A stretch of DNA of 64,000 nucleotides from Platycnemis pennipes (Eukaryota > Arthropoda > Insecta > Odonata > Platycnemididae), in assembly GCA_933228895.1 (NCBI GenBank), contig OW121849.1, positions 41,882,354-41,946,353 of the forward strand. The letters are read 5' to 3'. Shown piece after piece: positions 60,881 to 64,000 of the stretch; the first letter of the stretch is position 1; each line of letters starts with the position of its first letter. The translations under genes were made by a program, and so were the position numbers. Below the pieces are notes generated by a model, which saw only the letters and a list, made by a program, of their open reading frames with translations, had not been told where the DNA came from and did not search any database.

Positions 60881-61023
60881 TAATAAGGGCTTTCGGGCGT
60901 TTCTCCGCGATGTGGTGTCTTTTAGCATTAACAGTTTCTCTAGCTATCCCACCAGGATGGCTGAAGAAACTGTTGCCGCTAAAACACACTATAACGCGGA
61001 AGAACGCCTGAAAGTCATTATTA
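60881..61023. mobile_element. foldback element with 46-bp arms
   Basis: Arms 60881-60926 and 60978-61023 are inverted copies (37 of 46 positions by hand). The 51-bp centre holds a second inner stem ('aacagtttct' with 'agaaactgtt') and the words GGATGGCTGAAGAAAC and GCCGCTAAAAC. Same overall plan as the other foldback elements, with a weaker core. Confidence 0.75.
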
Positions 61024-61184
61024 ACTGGAGTCTGAGTTAGCCTACTTTTACGGGTGCCAAGGGGTCCACGGTTTTAACGACTTATCCAAAAATTTCAGCA
61101 CTGAACTTTTGGTGATCTCCACACAACACTCGACTAGTGAGCGGTCAGCCAACAAAAAATCTATGCCACCGCCGGGACCCAAAC

Positions 61185-61245
61185 TCGTACTATACGAATG
61201 GGGACTCAATATTCTAGCTTCCACAACAATCTGATCCTCGGATAC
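61185..61245 (-). mobile_element. possible tRNA-like SINE head
   Basis: Minus strand shows A-box-like 'tggaagctagaatattgag' and B-box-like 'gagtttgggtcccgg' 30 bp further on. No body match was found. Confidence 0.35.
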
Positions 61246-64000
61246 ATGTCATCACACCATCAGCGTGCGAACATAGGGCAGTACTTCCCAGATAATGAAC
61301 TCATATGCATCAACAGCGAAGAATAACATTTTTTCAGGTTTTTATGGGTCAAGGTTAGGTTTCTATCGACCATTGAATGATCTTCTCCTCACACTATTAC
61401 TTACAGGAGAGCATGCGTCCTTTAACCCTTGGCTACATATGTCTTTCTCCTTGCCCGGCATTTTACTTTCTACTTTCAATAGATTTCAGCAACTTATCGT
61501 CTCAAATAAAACATTTTTAAAATAAATTTAAGTTTGCAAAGTATAAGGTATAAAATATTCCTAATGGTAATACGTATTCAGTTCCATAGGCACTGGGAAT
61601 TGCTTGAACGAACGACTAAGTTTAATCTTGAATATCACATTCCTATTGCGAGCGATGGTACTCTCTGTTTGTGGGGAAGAATATGCGAAAGATATTAAAC
61701 TTTTCCGAAGTAAGCAGTATACCGATGTTCAAAACTATGAAACGTACACTCGCAATTCTGAGCACATTGGGTTACCAAGGCGAATATCTCAGTATTGAAT
61801 GAATCATGCGGTTTCATTCTGGTAAGGCCTCGAGTAAGCAGCAAGCATTTGAGATTCAACAAACAAGTATATAGTTTGGTGACTTAATAAAATAATAAGG
61901 AAAATGACGCGATTCGTAAGAAAACCCTAGGGACGTACAGAAGGTATTACTATTCATAGGTAATATTACTCTTCTTTCTTCAGGGGGAATTGAAAAAAAA
62001 CTTTGGAGACAAGGAACTTGCCAGATAAAAATTTCTTTATACATTCAAATCGAACAATTTTGAGGCTGATTCGATAGATATATTTCCATCTCTATCCTGA
62101 ATGAGCAGGAAATGACTAAGAGACAATATTGGAAAAACAGTTGCACACAAAGAGTCAGGAATCTATTTCTCCTGCGCATCACCCACGACTGCAATTCAAA
62201 CAAAACTTGAAACCATAAAATTCCCTTTTTAAATTATTTTCTTTGTTCTGACGCTCGTTTTCTTTTTAACTCTATTTCCGCGGATAATAACTCTTTCTAG
62301 CTCTCCAGCCACTCACCCTCACGGTGGCCGTCAGTTTAGTCCGTAGATCCTGTCCGACACAGGCACAAGTACATAAGTGCATGAAATCCCACCCGGAGTG
62401 CAAAGGGTCGCGAATAAACTAAGCACTACAAAGAGCGTATTTTTCCACTTTCGTAACGTCAAACGGGGAAAATCGTGGATGCGAAAAATATCCCGCATCA
62501 TGGCGTCTGAAGTTGCTTTTTTCGGCGAACTGATACATCACCCAATCCTACGTTGTCGGAAAATTATGAAACGACCGTCAGATCCCGTATCGCGATGGTG
62601 ACAGGGTCGAAGGGAGAAGAGAGGGAAGGGGGGGAGAGTCGGATATTAGGAAATAGACGGTCAAGACAAGTCTCGGATAGTCTCCGAAGCGCTATGGCCA
62701 GAGATTGATTCTGCACAGGAGCCCACCAAAGCGGAGACCAAAACGCAAGACGAAAGAGGAAGCGATTGAGGGGGAGATCCGGAAATTATCTGCAGAGCAA
62801 ACGTGGAAGTGACAGGGGACGCCATTCCCGGAGCGTGCGAGGGTAGAGGGACGCCGCCCATCCGGCAGATGCATCAAACATTCGTTTAAAATTTCGGAGC
62901 CGGCGATATGTTGTACATACATTCGGATCGCCTGCCTCAACTTCGCGGGAGACTTTTACGGTGACAGCCCCGGGAGATCCAAATCCCTGCCCGAGTTAAG
63001 CGAGCAATTCAACAGTTGGCAGTAAATCTTCCCTTTTTGAATGAATATATGTTGTTAGTGAGCTGTGTATTTCCAAAATGAAACTATTTCAGTCATCAGT
63101 GGTGTTTAAAACTTTTAATTCACCCGAGGTTCAACAGAGCGCCTGTTTCCGAAGCATCATTATATTTTGGGACGAGATGTTTGACAGAAAATATTAATTT
63201 AAAGGGCTGATACTCTGTGAAAAAAAGAATCCGAAAAATTATGCACCCAGAAAGCTCTACACTTACTGGTAGACGGCATAAACATTGAACATTTTCAACT
63301 ACTGTCTGGAGTCACTGTATTATAGGCACTCAAGTCTTCGGGATAGTTCTGACAATGAGTATTTCCACGGAAGTTATTGACCTGATCAAGTATGAAGGCC
63401 ATTAAATCAGATAAATATGGAGTTAGATTATTTATGGAAGCCAATGACTTTTATTGATTGGCAAAAAAGCCAAAAAAGCATGCTTTACGCATACATTTTA
63501 ACCTAAATTAAACTTAGATTCAACTAATTAGTGCTGCAAATCTTTCGTCCTTACTAACAGCAGAGTCAGGCAGAATTCTACAAAAAGAGCATTTTTCATT
63601 TATACCAAAAGTTTTCTAAATTTGAGACCCCAATTTCCGAACGGGGAAAAGATTCTACGCGTTTATTGATTAGACTATCACATTTCTATCTATCACATTT
63701 GATCTACCTTATCTGCCATTGAGATGTGAAGTGAAATATTTTCTCTAGGTCACTGCATTGAATTCGAATACCTGGTATTTCAACATTAATTTCAATTTTT
63801 CCAGTGATTCTAGTAGTTTGTTCTCTTGGCGATTCCACATGATGCATGCTAACATTCACTTGATAAGTTCTCTTCCATTATAGCAATGTTTAAGGATAGA
63901 AACATTCTCCTCTGCATGTTATTTACTGTCAAATTTAATCGTTCTGCGCCATGTGTCAGATGATCGTATGGAGTTTAAGGTTTACTGCTTCTATATTACG
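61246..64000. other. no gene called; mixed DNA to the window end
   Basis: A minus-strand donor-like G|GTGAGTGG near 62310 is preceded by a short ORF starting MHLCTCACVG, judged weak. 62600-62960 is purine-rich then GC-rich with overlapping frames. 63000-64000 is AT-rich without recognisable features. Confidence 0.4.

Noticed and set aside
62300..62390. Minus-strand first exon starting MHLCTCACVG with a GTGAGT donor
   Set aside because: Short, no signal-peptide or domain features, and no promoter context.

Overview
The window looks like noncoding, repeat-rich nuclear DNA of an animal, most likely an insect or other arthropod. The evidence is the AT-rich background, the lack of any long uninterrupted gene, many decayed non-LTR retrotransposon (LINE) ends, tRNA-derived SINEs, MITE-type inverted repeats and short candidate exons with GT/AG borders. 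Nothing bacterial, phage or organellar is visible: there are no operons, ribosome binding sites, rRNA genes or CRISPR arrays. The lineage cannot be fixed from sequence alone.

Layout. 1-13.4 kb is AT-rich and holds 5'-truncated pieces of one LINE family (476-600, 2130-2335, 9645-9860, 11525-11632), a large foldback element inside a 12-bp direct repeat (3490-3735), a near-perfect 24-bp hairpin (5653-5706), a clean 226-bp MITE with a TTA target duplication (5803-6028) and two well-bordered candidate exons (1689-1772, 4422-4599). 13.4-15.3 kb is GC-rich and strand-asymmetric. 16.4-16.9 kb is a transposon-like unit with poly-G/poly-C ends. 21.3-23.1 kb combines a LINE piece, a C-rich island and the best SINE. 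27.9-31.7 kb is mostly polypyrimidine/polypurine GC-rich DNA whose long ORFs are composition artefacts. 35.4-36.0 kb is the longest copy of LINE family 1, and 41.2-45.8 kb holds two minus-strand reverse transcriptase (RT) fossils of a second LINE type. 46-64 kb alternates AT-rich DNA, GC-rich islands, tRNA-like SINE fragments and two further candidate exons (55615-55686 minus, 58984-59261 plus).

No complete gene was found. The window is best read as intergenic or long-intron sequence, with a handful of possible exons on both strands that need transcript evidence.

The most interesting pattern is a set of five unrelated-looking foldback elements (3504-3682, 33546-33674, 40561-40680, 46118-46262, 60881-61023). 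Each has inverted arms around, or containing, a short core of the form (C)TGA[T/A]GA - about 12 nt - (C)GAA(A)C. That resembles the conserved core of a hammerhead ribozyme, as described in Penelope-like retroelements. The 46 kb copy is the closest match. Whether any copy is active, or whether these are Penelope-like termini at all, is inference.
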